From: Sorex araneus | Lineage: Eukaryota; Chordata; Mammalia; Eulipotyphla; Soricidae | DNA length: 64,000 bases | NCBI RefSeq assembly: GCF_027595985.1 | Contig: NC_073312.1 | Location: forward strand, 7,816,983-7,880,982 | Reading direction: 5' to 3' | In this document: positions 54,132 to 63,978 of the stretch, piece after piece | Layout of the letters: each line of letters begins with the position of its first letter | How positions within the stretch are numbered: position 1 is the stretch's first letter | The notes under the pieces: generated by a model | The model's input: only the letters and a program-made list of their open reading frames with translations | The model's database searches: none | What the model was told of the DNA's origin: nothing | Program-made: the position numbers and the translations under genes

Positions 54132-54300
54132 GGCCGCAGCCCACCGTCCGTTACACGTCTACCAGGAGCCGGTGCAGCCCCGCCGGCCGGAAGTCGGTCA
54201 GACTCGGGGCCAACACACTTCCGCACTTGCGCAGCGGGGCCTTCCGTGAGCGGGCACCGCCAGGAAGCAAGATGGCCGCCCCGGCTTCACGCCCGCGCCC
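54132..54300. promoter_or_regulatory. Probable bidirectional promoter of SEC23IP
   Basis: Immediately upstream of the SEC23IP start. An ETS/GABP-type CCGGAAGT lies at 54187-54194, a second in reverse orientation (CACTTCCGC) at 54216-54224, and a YY1-type CAAGATGGCCGCC at 54268-54280 on the plus strand. No TATA box is seen. ETS plus YY1 in a CpG island is typical of head-to-head housekeeping promoters, and in human MCMBP diverges from SEC23IP. Start sites are not mapped. Confidence 0.6.
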
Positions 54301-54530
54301 GGGCTCGGAGGCGGGCGGAGCGGAGTTGGGTGGCTGGCGCCCACCCAAACTCCAGGGTCGGACGCACGCGGGCAGGCTGGGCCGGCTGCGGCCAGGAAGC
54401 GAGGACGAGCAGAGATCGGAGATCGGGGGAGCCGGCAGGCGAGGGAGCGAGAGCGGCGTGGGGCCAAGGTCGCCGGGCTCCTGCCCGCCCCAAGCCTGAC
54501 CCGCCCCCTCGGCTTTCTGGACGCGGCTGA

Positions 54531-54692
54531 GCTCAGAAAAAGACGCTGCGGAGAAGCGGACAAGAGGCCTCTTGTTTAGTGTGTCCTCCTGCCTGCTTGC
54601 CGAGCTCCACGACCACAGAGACCACAAAAAAATGTTTGAAGTTCTAGGGAGAAACTTTTGTTTCAAGAAGGAGCTGTGGGATTGGAATTTAA
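54531..54692. other. Upstream flank next to CpG island
   Basis: Short single-copy-looking stretch; a noncoding first exon of a divergent transcript could lie here but nothing proves it. Confidence 0.35.
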
Positions 54693-54705
54693 GAATGTGA
54701 CTTTT

Positions 54706-54904
54706 TTTTTTTTTTTGTACATCTTGTTTTGTTTGTTTTCTTTGGGGGTCACGCCCGGCGGTGCTTAGGGGAAGCCTGCTGGCTCTGCACTCTGGAATTA
54801 CTGCTGGCCTAGCTCCCGGGACCATATGGGATGCCGGGGGTTGAACCCAGGTCGGCCACGTGCAAGGAAATGCCCTACCCGCTTGCTGTATCTCCATCCC
54901 CCAG
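54706..54904 (-). mobile_element. Old Sor SINE, minus strand, with target duplication
   Basis: 13-bp duplications GAATGTGACTTTT at 54693-54705 and 54905-54917; diverged body, T/G-rich tail. Confidence 0.9.
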
Positions 54905-54955
54905 GAATGTGACTTTTGGAATAGCTTTTATTGCACGTTAAAAATATTATATGCG

Positions 54956-55300
54956 GGGCTGGATAGTTGAGTGGGTGAAGCTCTTGCTTTGCATGTGGCT
55001 GACCCGGGTTCAATCCTCAGCTCACCATACAGTCCCCGTGCACCACTAGGTGTGATCCCTGAGCTCAGAGCCAGGAGGAAGCCCTGCGCACCACAGATTA
55101 CATACCGAAAAGCAAAAGTTTTAAAAGTTGTGTGATGGGGCTGGAGCAATAAGTACGTCGGGTAGGGCTTTTGCCTTTCATGCAGACAACCTAGGTTCCA
55201 TCCCCAGCCCCCATCGCATCCCCAGCCTGCCAGCAGTGATCCCTGAGCACAGAATCAGGAGTTACTCCTCAGCACCACCAGGTGTGTCTGTCCCTCAACA
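54956..55300 (+). mobile_element. Two old Sor SINEs
   Basis: 54956-55112 and 55137-55300; heads and B-boxes (GGGTTCAATCC, AGGTTCCATCC) recognisable. Confidence 0.75.
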
Positions 55301-55368
55301 CCCCCCCCCAAAAAAAAGTGCAAAGTGAAAGTGCTCTTGGATGTAAAACTGTTATCTGTCATCTGATA

Positions 55369-55457
55369 AGAAATAATGAGAAAGAAAAAAAGAAAAGCAA
55401 AAAGAGAAAAACAAAAAAAATAGAAAAAAGAAAGAAAAGAAGAAATAATGAGAAAGA
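55369..55457. repeat. A-rich insert between 17-bp direct repeats
   Basis: AGAAATAATGAGAAAGA occurs at 55369-55385 and 55441-55457. Between them lie 55 bp of A-rich AAAAG/AAAAC sequence with no SINE body. Confidence 0.9.
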
Positions 55458-55526
55458 GAGAAATAACAGCTAAGCAGGCTTTCAGGATTTTGAAGGGTGG
55501 GAGCGGCTGATCTAGACCATACAGTA

Positions 55527-55890
55527 GGGGCTGGAGCAATAGCACAGTGGGGAGGGCGTTTGCCTTGCACACTGCTGACTGGGGTTCAATTCCCAGCATC
55601 CCTATATGGTCCCCTGAGCACTGTCAGGAGTAATTCCTGAGTGCATGAGCCAGGAGTAACACCTGTGCATCAAGGGTGTGACCCAAAAAGCAAATTAAAA
55701 AAAAAGCTGGGGCTGGAGCGATAGCGCAGCGGGTAGGGCGTTTGCCTTGCACGTGGCCGACCCGGGTTCAAATCCCAGCATCCCATATGGTCCCCTGAGC
55801 ACCGCCAGGAGTAATTCCTGAGTGTAGAACCAGGAGTAACCCCTGTGCATTGCCCCGGGTGTGACCCAAAAAAAGCAAAAAAAAAAAAAA
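55527..55890 (+). mobile_element. Two near-consensus Sor SINEs in tandem
   Basis: 55527-55705 and 55710-55890. The second follows the first's tail after AGCTG, which recurs after the second (AAAAAGCTG), so it probably inserted into that tail. Confidence 0.93.
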
Positions 55891-55930
55891 GCTGCCTCCC
55901 ACTCACCGTTCACACTTCTATCCTGATTTG

Positions 55931-56101
55931 GCTTTTGGTTTTGGTTTTGGAGCCACACATGGCAGTGCTCAGGGCTCTCTCCTGGCTCCACACTCAGGGA
56001 TCACTCCTGGCAGGGGCTGAGGGGACCATTTGGGGTGCCATGGATCGAACCCAGGTTGGCTGGGTGCAAGTGCCGTTCCTGCTGTACTGTGGCTCCAGCC
56101 C
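55931..56101 (-). mobile_element. Sor SINE, minus strand
   Basis: TTTTGGAGCCACACATGGCA to TACTGTGGCTCCAGCCC. Confidence 0.85.
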
Positions 56102-56102
56102 T

Positions 56103-56515
56103 ATCCCGTGCGTTACTTCAGTAACAACTGACACCATGGTAAAGAGGGTGTCTTGTGAGCTGTTTCTTCTTAGGTGAAAAGAATTATGTAAGAGTGGGGT
56201 GTGCTGAGGGCCCAGCGCTGACAGGTGCGAACAGGCTGGAGCCCTGCGTGGGGGCCACCTGGGCTGGGTAATTGGCACTTACGGGAGGAGAAACTCCTAC
56301 CTTCTTGGAGAGCCGTGATCACCAGGTAGGGCAAGGCAGCCGGCAGGCCAGGAGGGGACGGGGCGGGGCGGAGGGTTTCCTCTGGAAGGAGTGGAGAAAG
56401 AAACGCTGCAGGAGGGGGTGAGAGGCCTCAATGCCTAGCACCTGGACTGCACTGGAATACAGAAAATTCTGCCAGTCTTGAGCTTTTTCAGGCAGATATG
56501 AAGGGGGGGAGGTGT
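56103..56515. other. Upstream flank, unassigned
   Basis: Single-copy-looking. No MCMBP or other exon recognised. Confidence 0.4.
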
Positions 56516-56519
56516 CAGA

Positions 56520-56669
56520 GGAATTAGGACCCCACCGAGCACTTCGAGGGACTAATTCTGGGTCTGTGCCGAGGGGTCCAGTGGTGTGCAGGGTGCCAGA
56601 AATCAAACCGGGGTCAACCATATGCAAGGCAAGCACCTTAACCCCGGTGGTCCTATCTCTCTGCCCCCA
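56520..56669 (-). mobile_element. Old Sor SINE, minus strand
   Basis: CATATGCAAGGCAAGCACCT and CCTATCTCTCTGCCCCC. Confidence 0.65.
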
Positions 56670-56681
56670 GACATAAATTAT

Positions 56682-56830
56682 TTTTTATTTTATTTTAATT
56701 TTATAAAGTTGTTCATGATTTATTACATTTGATATTCCAACACCAATCCCACCACCATTCCACCTTCCCACCACCATTATTTGCATTTTTCCCAACCACC
56801 ACCCAAGCTTGCCCCAATAGCAGGTTCTAT
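56682..56830 (-). mobile_element. LINE-1 3' UTR, antisense
   Basis: T/A-rich start, then CACCAATCCCACCACCATTC, the reverse of GGTGGTGGGA wording in the sense copies. Confidence 0.55.
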
Positions 56831-56910
56831 GTAATTTATTTTGTATGCTTTTTATGAATAATTTGCTGAAAATGATCAAAACAGAATTCCTTAGAAAAAA
56901 GTATGTGAAG

Positions 56911-57078
56911 AGGGCTGGAGTGATAGCACAGCGGGTAGGGCATTTGCCTTGCACGCGGCCAATCCGGGTTCGATTCCCAGCATCCCATATGGTCCTCTGA
57001 GCACCGCCAGGAGTAATTCCTGAGTGCAGAGCCAGGAGTAACCCCTGTGCATCGCCGGGTGTGACCCAAAAAGAAAAA
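56911..57078 (+). mobile_element. Sor SINE with target duplication
   Basis: Near-consensus. 16-bp duplications AAAAAAGTATGTGAAG at 56895-56910 and 57079-57094. Confidence 0.96.
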
Positions 57079-57150
57079 AAAAAAGTATGTGAAGATTGTT
57101 GTATCTTACTCTGGAGCAATTTAGCCCTTGGATAAGAGATTACTAACATG

Positions 57151-57358
57151 GTTTTTTTTGTTTGCTTGGTTGTTTTTTGTTGTTGGTTTTTTTGTTGGTT
57201 TTTTTTCTTTTTGGGTCACACCCGGCGATGCACAGGGGTTACTTCTGGCTCTGCACTCAGGAATATGCTCAGAGGACCATATGGGATGCTGGGATTCGAA
57301 CCCAGGTCGGCTGCGTGCAAGGCAAACACCCTACCCACTGTGCTATCATTCCAGCCCC
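57151..57358 (-). mobile_element. Sor SINE, minus strand, body deletion and long T/G tail
   Basis: Duplications ACTAACATG at 57142-57150 and 57359-57367. About 15 bp are missing after GCACTCAGGAAT. The 50-bp tail is GTTTTTT-type. Confidence 0.92.
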
Positions 57359-57394
57359 ACTAACATGTTATTATAGGTTAAGCCTTGCGCATGC

Positions 57395-57780
57395 ATATTT
57401 TCTTAATCGAGATTGGTTGCCTTCTATTCTAGATCCCATCGAATGTGGTGTGCTACTCCTGGTGTATCAGTGGTATAGACAGTGTGAGATGTTGTGCGTG
57501 TTGTGTAATTATTCCAGGAATTCTAAAATTTTGAATGGAGTGATGCAGTTGTAGTTAAACTTTTAACTGGATGGTGACTTTGGGGTCCAGAAGCATCTCC
57601 TCAGTTTGTTGATCTCTTTCGAGATTTATTTATGAGTCTCTGGATCACAGTTCGTTAGTGAGCTTATATGGCACCAGAGACAGTTCATGGGCATCACTGC
57701 CAGGCTCCTGGAAGAACAAGGGAATGGGAGGAGGTCCCCAAACCCGACTCCTTGAGAGCCTGGAGATTTTGGTCACAAAA
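57395..57780. other. Upstream flank, unassigned
   Basis: Possibly an old LINE segment by its wording (GTGGTGTGCTACTCCTGGTG..GGGGTCCAGAAGCATC), but not confirmed. Confidence 0.35.
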
Positions 57781-57795
57781 CCCGGATAGGCATAC

Positions 57796-57986
57796 TGTTT
57801 TTTTTTTTTTTTTTTTTGCTTTTTTGGGTCACACCTGGCTCTGCACAGGGGTTACTCCTGGCTCTGCACTCAGGAATTATCCCTAGCGGTGCTCAGGGGA
57901 CCATATAGGATGCTGGGAATCGAACCCAGGTCGGCCGTGTGCAAGGCAAACCCGCTGTGCTATCACTGTGCTATCACTCTAGTCCC
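57796..57986 (-). mobile_element. Sor SINE, minus strand, with duplicated head motif
   Basis: Target duplications TAGGCATAC at 57787-57795 and 57987-57995. GTGCTATCACT is repeated in the head and the CCCTACC segment is lost. Confidence 0.93.
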
Positions 57987-58094
57987 TAGGCATACATTTT
58001 GAAGAGGACCCAGTCCTCTTAAGAAGATGGCCTTAAGCTGCTAGAAGTCCAGCTAGAATTTGGTCCAAGAGAATAGATGTGTCGCTGCTGTGGG

Positions 58095-58552
58095 TGAACC
58101 AGGCAGGGATTGAACCAACCCTGGTTTGATCCCTGACACTGCCTGGTCCCTGAGCACTACTGGAAGAGACCCCCCCAAGAACGTCTGGGTATGACCCCCA
58201 GAAAACAAAACAGTCAACCCAAGGTCCTTTCCCTGAGTTTGTAGTCAGGTCAGGAAATAGTCAAATACATAATAACTGTAAAGTATGACAGCAGTAGATT
58301 TACTCCTGAACTCCTAGGTTCTTATCTATTGTATGAAGGGTATATGTACAAAAAAAGAGAAAGAGAGACAGAGAGAGAGAGGCTTAAGGAGTTTGTGGGG
58401 CAAGAGTGATGTTACAACAGGTAAGGTGTTGATGTGTATGTACAGGTACCCACAAGCTCCACCAGGAGTGATCCCTGAGTGCAGAGCAAGGAGTAATCCC
58501 TGAGCACTGCCAGGTATGGCCCAAAGACCAAATAATAATAATAATAATAATC
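58095..58552 (+). mobile_element. Two old Sor SINEs
   Basis: 58095-58215 is very decayed. 58397-58552 lacks the B-box region and ends in (AAT)6. Confidence 0.55.
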
Positions 58553-58756
58553 AAGAGCAAAGAGTAGGAGGGACCTGGAGAAGTTTGGGTGTGGGTTTCA
58601 CATAAAGTTACAATATGTCGGGAGACCCAGAAATGCCACGTGTGGGTGGTAAGAGATAAGCTGGAAATGAGAGTGAAAACTAGACCAAGGCCAGACAATG
58701 CCGGTGCTCACCGGTTAGGGACGGAAGGGATTAGTGAGGGTTTAAAGAAGGTGGAG

Positions 58757-58940
58757 AGAGGACCGGAGTGACAGTACAGTGGAGAGGACACTTGCCTTGC
58801 AGACCCAGGTTGGATTTCCAGCATCCCGTGTGGCCCCCTGAGCCCACCAGGAGTGATTCCTGAGTGCAGAGCAGGGAGAAACCCCGGAGTCTCAACAGGT
58901 GTGACCCACCCCACCCCCCAAAAAGAATAAATAAATAAAG
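58757..58940 (+). mobile_element. Sor SINE
   Basis: GAGGACCGGAGTGACAGTAC head, small deletion around the ACGCGGCC word, and an (AATA)n tail. Confidence 0.8.
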
Positions 58941-59239
58941 GAGGGTGGACAAATGATAACATCCGCCCTGTAGAAAGTTCACCCTGACTCATATAATCAA
59001 ACAGATAGGGCGCCAGCAGGCCGGGAAGTAGGACGGGCAGTTGGCAGGCTGCTGCCGGGCCAGCTGAGCCGTCACGTGGGCATGGCAGGACCGGAGCCAT
59101 CGTGGGGAGCAGGTCAGACGTAGCCAGGACCTTCATTCTTGGCCCCGCTGAGGGCTGACAGCACGAATGGTGGGCTTGGGGTTTTTGTTTGTTTGGGGTT
59201 TTTTGGGGGCGGTGGGGCTGGCAGGGAGCTTGGGTCACA

Positions 59240-59513
59240 TTTATTTATTTGTTTGTTTATTTATTTATTTATTTATTGCTTATTTTGGGTTACACTGGGC
59301 GATGCACAGGGGACACTCAGCGATGCACAGGGGTTACTCCTGGCTCTGCACTCAGGAATTACTCCTGGCAGTGCTCAGGGGACCATATGGGATGCTGGGA
59401 ATCGAACCCGGGTTGGCTGCGTGCAAGGCAAACGCCCTACCCTCTGAGCCCACTAGGAGTGATCCCTGAGCACAGCGTCAGGCCCTACCCGCTGTGCTAT
59501 CGCTCCAGCCCCC
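59240..59513 (-). mobile_element. Sor SINE carrying a 43-bp foreign SINE segment
   Basis: Tail (TTTA)n at 59240-59285, near-consensus body with a 21-bp duplication (GCGATGCACAGGGG twice). Between GCCCTAC and CCCTACCCGCTGTG sits a 43-bp segment (59440-59482) identical to 60150-60192. Confidence 0.93.
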
Positions 59514-60038
59514 TTGGGTCACATTCAGCAGTACTCAGAAGCAACTCCTGGTTCAGTGTTCAGGAGTGCCCCTGGCAATGGTCAGGGACCAGGAATTAAA
59601 GCCAGGTCAAGCGTACGCTAGGCATGTGCCCTCCTAACTGCTAACTGTCTCCTGGCCCCAATCTCTCTTGCTTGCTTTTTTTTTTTTTTAACCCATCGAT
59701 GCTCAGGGGTTAGTCCTGGCTCTGTGCTCAGGAATTACTCCTGGTGGCACTTGGGAATCATATGGGGTGCCAGGGATTGAACCCGGGTTGGCCACGTGCA
59801 AGGCAAACGCCCTACCCACTATACTATCGCTCTGGCCCTATTTCTTTCTTACTATGACACTAAAAACGTTTTGTTCTAAATTTTTTGGCCACATCTGGCA
59901 GTACTCAAGGTTTGCTCTGGGCTCCATACTTAGGAGTCCCCCCAACAGTTCTCAGGGAAATATAAGTGATACCACAGACCCAGCCAGGCCCAGCTGCATG
60001 GCAGGCAAGTGCCTTCCCTCTCTGCAGTCTCTTTAGCC
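59514..60038 (-). mobile_element. Three older Sor SINEs, minus strand
   Basis: 59514-59660, 59678-59839 (the best preserved, 13-T tail) and 59882-60038. Confidence 0.75.
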
Positions 60039-60069
60039 TTCTGGACACTTTCAGATCACATCAATGCAA

Positions 60070-60232
60070 GAAAAGGAGCTAGTACAGCGGGTGGGTGCCA
60101 CTTGCCTTGCCCGCAGCCAACCCAGGTTCAATCTCCGGCACCATCTAGTCCCTCTGAGCCCACTAGGAGTGATCCCTGAGCACAGCGTCAGGAATAAGCC
60201 CTGAGCACAGCTGGGTGTGGGCCCAATGCCCC
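60070..60232 (+). mobile_element. Old Sor SINE, donor of the 43-bp segment
   Basis: AGCTAGTACAGCGGGTGGGT head, AGGTTCAATCTCCGG B-box. Positions 60150-60192 are copied exactly in the SINE at 59240. Confidence 0.82.
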
Positions 60233-60243
60233 ACATACCAAAA

Positions 60244-60487
60244 TCACTGTATCACTGTCACTGTCATCCCGTTGCTCATCGATTTGCTGGAGCGGGCACC
60301 AGTAACGTCTCCATTGTGAGACTTGCTGTTACTGTGTTTGGCATATCAAATATGCCACAGGGAGCTTGCCAGGCTCTGCCGTGCAGGCGGGATACTCTCG
60401 GTAGCTTGCCAGGCTCTCCAAGAGGGATGGAGGAATCGAACCCAGGTCTGCCGCGTGCAAGGCAAACATCCTACCCACGGTGCTATC
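60244..60487 (-). mobile_element. Composite SINE, complete, minus strand
   Basis: Tail ATCACTGTCACTGTCATCCC, body CAGTAACGTCTCCATTGTGA and GGGATACTCTCGGTAGCTTG, head ATCGAACCCAGGTCTGCC to GTGCTATC. Confidence 0.93.
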
Positions 60488-60586
60488 CCAAAATAGACTA
60501 TATTTATGTCTTCTGTGATATTCCTCCACCTGAATAGAATCATAATTCACGCGGAATGTTTTTGTCAACCAGAAGCTGCTGGTGGG

Positions 60587-60763
60587 AGGGGGGCAGAGCG
60601 ACAGTACAGTGGGTACGGCGTTTGCCCTGCACACGGCCAACCTGGGTTCAATCCCCAGCATCCCATATGGTCCCCCAAGCACCACCAGGAGTAATTCCTG
60701 AGCGCAGAGCCAGGAGTAACATCTGAGTATCACTGGGTGTGACCCAAAAAGGAAAAAAAAAAG
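60587..60763 (+). mobile_element. Sor SINE
   Basis: Near-consensus. CAGAAGCTGCT before (about 60571) and CAAGAAGCTGCT after the tail (about 60797) look like an imperfect target duplication. Confidence 0.9.
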
Positions 60764-60873
60764 CCAAAAAACCAGCCCCTCCCCCCCAAAAAAAAACAAG
60801 AAGCTGCTTAAATAGTGATGGTCCCAGGATTCTTATTGGGGGGGGGGGTCAGAGCTCTGTCATCATGGCAGCT

Positions 60874-60998
60874 TTGTCTGTTTGGTTGGTTTGGGGACCA
60901 CATCCAGCAGCCGTCCTAGTGGTGCTCCGGAGACCCTAAGGAGTGCCCAGAATTGAACCCTGGTCAGCCTCATGCAGTGTACTCTCTCTCCGGCCCCA
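60874..60998 (-). mobile_element. Old Sor SINE, minus strand
   Basis: GGGGACCACATCCAGCAGCC to CTCTCTCTCCGGCCCC. Confidence 0.65.
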
Positions 60999-60999
60999 T

Positions 61000-61440
61000 C
61001 ACAGCATTTTTTCACTCTAGCCTCCTTTATCTCCAATTTGCCCTGTCTCGTGAAAGCATCATTTTCCTTCATGCTTGACTGAATCGCTTGGTGCTGCTCT
61101 GACCATTAGGCCACCTGTGTCTTGAGCTGCTAGAAAGAGACGCCCCCTGTGCCTGGCCTGGGGCTGACATGTAAGGACCAGCCAGTGGAAAACCAGTCAG
61201 CCCCGTCCTGGGCCGGAAGCACAGTGCAGCAGGAAGGGCACTTGCCATGCTCCGGGGATGAGTGGGTAGCAAGGATCAAACCCGATCATGGCTGCATCCC
61301 GAGACGGTCTCTCGAGCCCCAGTCGCCAGCTTCCTAGACCAGTGGCTGGCGCGGGCCGTGTGTGTCTCCCCAGCATCGCCCAGGGGTGCCGCAGTGGCGA
61401 CTCTAAGCCGTGCTGGAGACCAACTCAGAGGACGGTTCAG
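61000..61440. other. Upstream flank, mostly unassigned
   Basis: A SINE head fragment at 61208-61255 (AGCACAGTGCAGCAGGAAGG); otherwise no repeat or exon recognised. Confidence 0.35.
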
Positions 61441-61441
61441 G

Positions 61442-61583
61442 AGCTGGAGAGACAGTGCAGGGGGTCAGCTGCTTGCCTTGCTTTGGGCTCACCTGGGTTC
61501 AATCCATGGCACCCCATGCGGTCTCCCAACCCCTAGAGGAATGATCCCTGCGCAGAGCCAGGTGTGGCCCCCCAAAAAACAGA
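61442..61583 (+). mobile_element. Old Sor SINE
   Basis: GGAGCTGGAGAGACAGTGCA head and CCTGGGTTCAATCCATGGC B-box. Confidence 0.72.
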
Positions 61584-61589
61584 ACAATA

Positions 61590-62200
61590 AAAAATAATGG
61601 CTCTTTAGTAGCTGCACCGACACCCTACAGCAACCGCCACGCCAACGCCCAACTCCACGGCTTTACGGCTCAGCTCTGCAGAGACACCAAACCAGCGGAA
61701 ATTCCAGGTGAGTTTTCAGGCTGAGAACTCGGGGGTCTTCTCGAAGTGGTGGTGGACAGCCTCCCCTCACCCCCATATTTCAGATGTTCTGGCAGCCACA
61801 CCCACATCGCACAGCAGCTATCATGTAAATCCTCTGGTCCGGTTCTACAGATTCTGGAGTTTATGGAGCAGGCATGCAAGAAGTCTCACAATGGAGATGT
61901 TACTGGTGCCCAAACCCCAAACATCTCCATGTGACACCTCCAAATGCCACAGTACTGACATGGCAGGAGGAGCACACCAGAGTAGATGGAAAGCAACAGA
62001 GAAGCCAACTAAGCGCAATAAACAAAAACAATAACACAGGAGGCTCAGCTAGCAACAAACAGCTTGGGAAACCCTCAGACAAGGACTTAACGACCCTGTG
62101 GGGTGAAATGACAACTTTCACAATTTTTTTTTTACTGAAATATTTCTTTTTTTATAATTCCATTAGCCATTTTATGTGGTATGCAGTGGTAATGAGCGGT
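61590..62200. other. Upstream flank, possible LINE relic
   Basis: Contains a 36-bp piece of composite-SINE body at about 61882-61915 (CTCACAATGGAGATGTTACT). It leads into the LINE end at 62205 and may be its upstream part. Confidence 0.35.
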
Positions 62201-62204
62201 ATAA

Positions 62205-62380
62205 AATAAATTATTTTGTGCCTGCTCAGGGGGTTTTAGCAGGGGTGGTTGGGAGAATGGGGACAATGGTGGAGAGGTCACTCTGGTCATGGGGTTGGTA
62301 TTGCCACATCGAATGTCCGTAACAACTTGTATTATGAACCGCTTTGTAAGCCAGTGTTTAGATGAAAGCTTAAAAATAAA
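62205..62380 (+). mobile_element. LINE-1 3' end
   Basis: GGGGACAATGGTGGAGAGGT, GGGTTGGTATTGCCACATCG and AGCTTAAAAATAAAAT. Confidence 0.55.
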
Positions 62381-62570
62381 ATGGATGACTCAGTGACTCA
62401 TCTGGGGCCCGGGGACTATCAGGACTACATCTGGACTTGTCTAGGGCCCTCGAGGGCGATGCTGTGCCATACCACAGAGAGGTTCAGGCGTGGGCTCTTC
62501 GGCATACCTGGCATATGTCAGCCTTACCCCAGATCTCTGCTTGGCCTCTTTAACATTTTTCTGTAATTTT

Positions 62571-62584
62571 TGTTTTGTTTTATT

Positions 62585-62615
<31 letters not shown>

Positions 62616-62971
62616 TGTATGTATGTATGTTTGCCTTTTGGGTCACACCTGGCGATGCACAGGGGTCACTCCTGGCTCTGCACTCAGGAATCACCCCTGG
62701 CCGTGCTCAGGGGACCATATGGGATGCTGGGATTTGAACCCGGGTCGGCCGCGTGCAAGGCAAATGCCCTACCCGCTGTGCTATCTCTCTAGCCCCTTTT
62801 GTTTTGTTTTATTTTTGAGTAACACCCAGTGATGCTCAGGGGTTACTTCTGGCTCTGCACTCGGGAATTACTTCTAGCAGTGCTTGGGGGACTGTAAGAG
62901 ATGCCGGGGATAGAACCTGGGTCAGCCTTGTGCAAGGCAAATGCCCTACCTGCTGTGCTATCGCTCCAGCC
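62571..62971 (-). mobile_element. Two Sor SINEs head-to-tail within one target duplication
   Basis: 62577-62797 (near-consensus, tail (TTTA)n then (TATG)n) and 62798-62971 (older). CTGTAATTTT stands at 62561-62570 and at 62972-62981, outside both. Confidence 0.88.
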
Positions 62972-62983
62972 CTGTAATTTTTT

Positions 62984-63300
62984 TTTCAATTTTGTTTTTG
63001 AGTCACACCCAGCGGTTCTCAGGATACAGTCCTGACTCTGCACTCAGGAATCACTCCTGGCAGGGCTCAGGGGGCCATATGAAATGCTGGGGATCAAACC
63101 CACGTAGGCCGAGTACTAGGCAAATGCCCTACCCTCTGTACTATGGTTCTGGACCATGGGGTTTTCTTTTCTTTTCTTGATATTTGGGCCACTCCCAGAG
63201 GTGCTCTGGGCTTCTCTGGGCTCTGCTCTGGGCCCTGCTCTGGGGGTCATGTCATACCAGAGTCAGAACCTGCCCTCTTGCATGTGAAACAAGAGCTGCA
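62984..63300 (-). mobile_element. Two older Sor SINEs, minus strand
   Basis: 62984-63155 is full length with diverged head; 63165-63300 is decayed, with GGGCTTCTCTGGGCTCTGCT repeats. Confidence 0.65.
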
Positions 63301-63835
63301 GCCTGAGATGGAATTTTCTCTGGCACCTTCCAGCCAGGGAGAAGTGATGTCATCACTGAACTCGGGCATTTCCTAGGGCCATGTCTGGTGACCACTTCCT
63401 AAAGGTCCTCAGTAAAAGGCTGCCCTGGCTCGGAGCTTTTGTGCGTGTCAAAAGCTTTTATCCGGGTACCCTGCCTTGGCTGTGTGCAGGAAGCTCACCC
63501 GGGCTCCCTTGTGCTGCTGTCTGGCTTCACGGCGAGGCGCCCAGGTAGGTTTCGCAAGCAGAGGCCGAGGGCTCGTCTGCAGAGTTACTGCCCGCCTTAC
63601 ATTGCTGCGCCCTGGGGTGCGGCCGGGAGATGGCTCAATGGGCTTCGCATGGAGGAAGCACGGGCTCCTGTCCTGCCCCGGGGAGACCCCTAGGCAAAGA
63701 GCCTGGACTGGAACATTGTCTGGGGCGGCCCAAACCTCTCCCCCTATGAAAGGCTGAGTGTCCCTGGGAGCTTTAAATGGCCCCCAATCTAGATGTCAGC
63801 TTGCCCCAGCAGGGTCGGATGAGTATAGGTGACTG
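63300..63835. other. Upstream flank, unassigned
   Basis: GC-rich single-copy-looking stretch with a weak SINE-like word at 63625 (GGGAGATGGCTCAATGGGC). No MCMBP exon recognised. Confidence 0.35.
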
Positions 63836-63978
63836 TAGGGTGATAGTACGGCGGGTAGGAAGGAGGCTTGCCTTGCACAAGCCCGCCCAGGTTCCATCCC
63901 CGGCATCCTGTGTGGTCCCCCGAGCACCGCCAGGAGTGATCCTGAGATCAGAGTCAGGAGTAAGCCCAGAGCATGGCC
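63836..63978 (+). mobile_element. Old Sor SINE at window edge
   Basis: AGGGTGATAGTACGGCGGGT head and CAGGTTCCATCCCCGG B-box; the 3' end is shortened. Confidence 0.72.

Larger units (their letters stand above)
53560..54530. promoter_or_regulatory. CpG island at SEC23IP 5' end
   Basis: About 970 bp of very GC-rich, CpG-dense sequence covering exon 1, the start of intron 1 and about 400 bp upstream. It contrasts with the A/T-rich, repeat-filled flanks. It includes long C-runs at about 53898-53907 and 53955-53965. Open frames here on both strands are by-products of base composition. Confidence 0.8.

Noticed and set aside
53481-54530. Open frame of 349 codons on the plus strand across the CpG island
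   Set aside because: It is antisense to exon 1 and the promoter and is explained by stop-poor GC-rich DNA. It does not resemble MCMBP.
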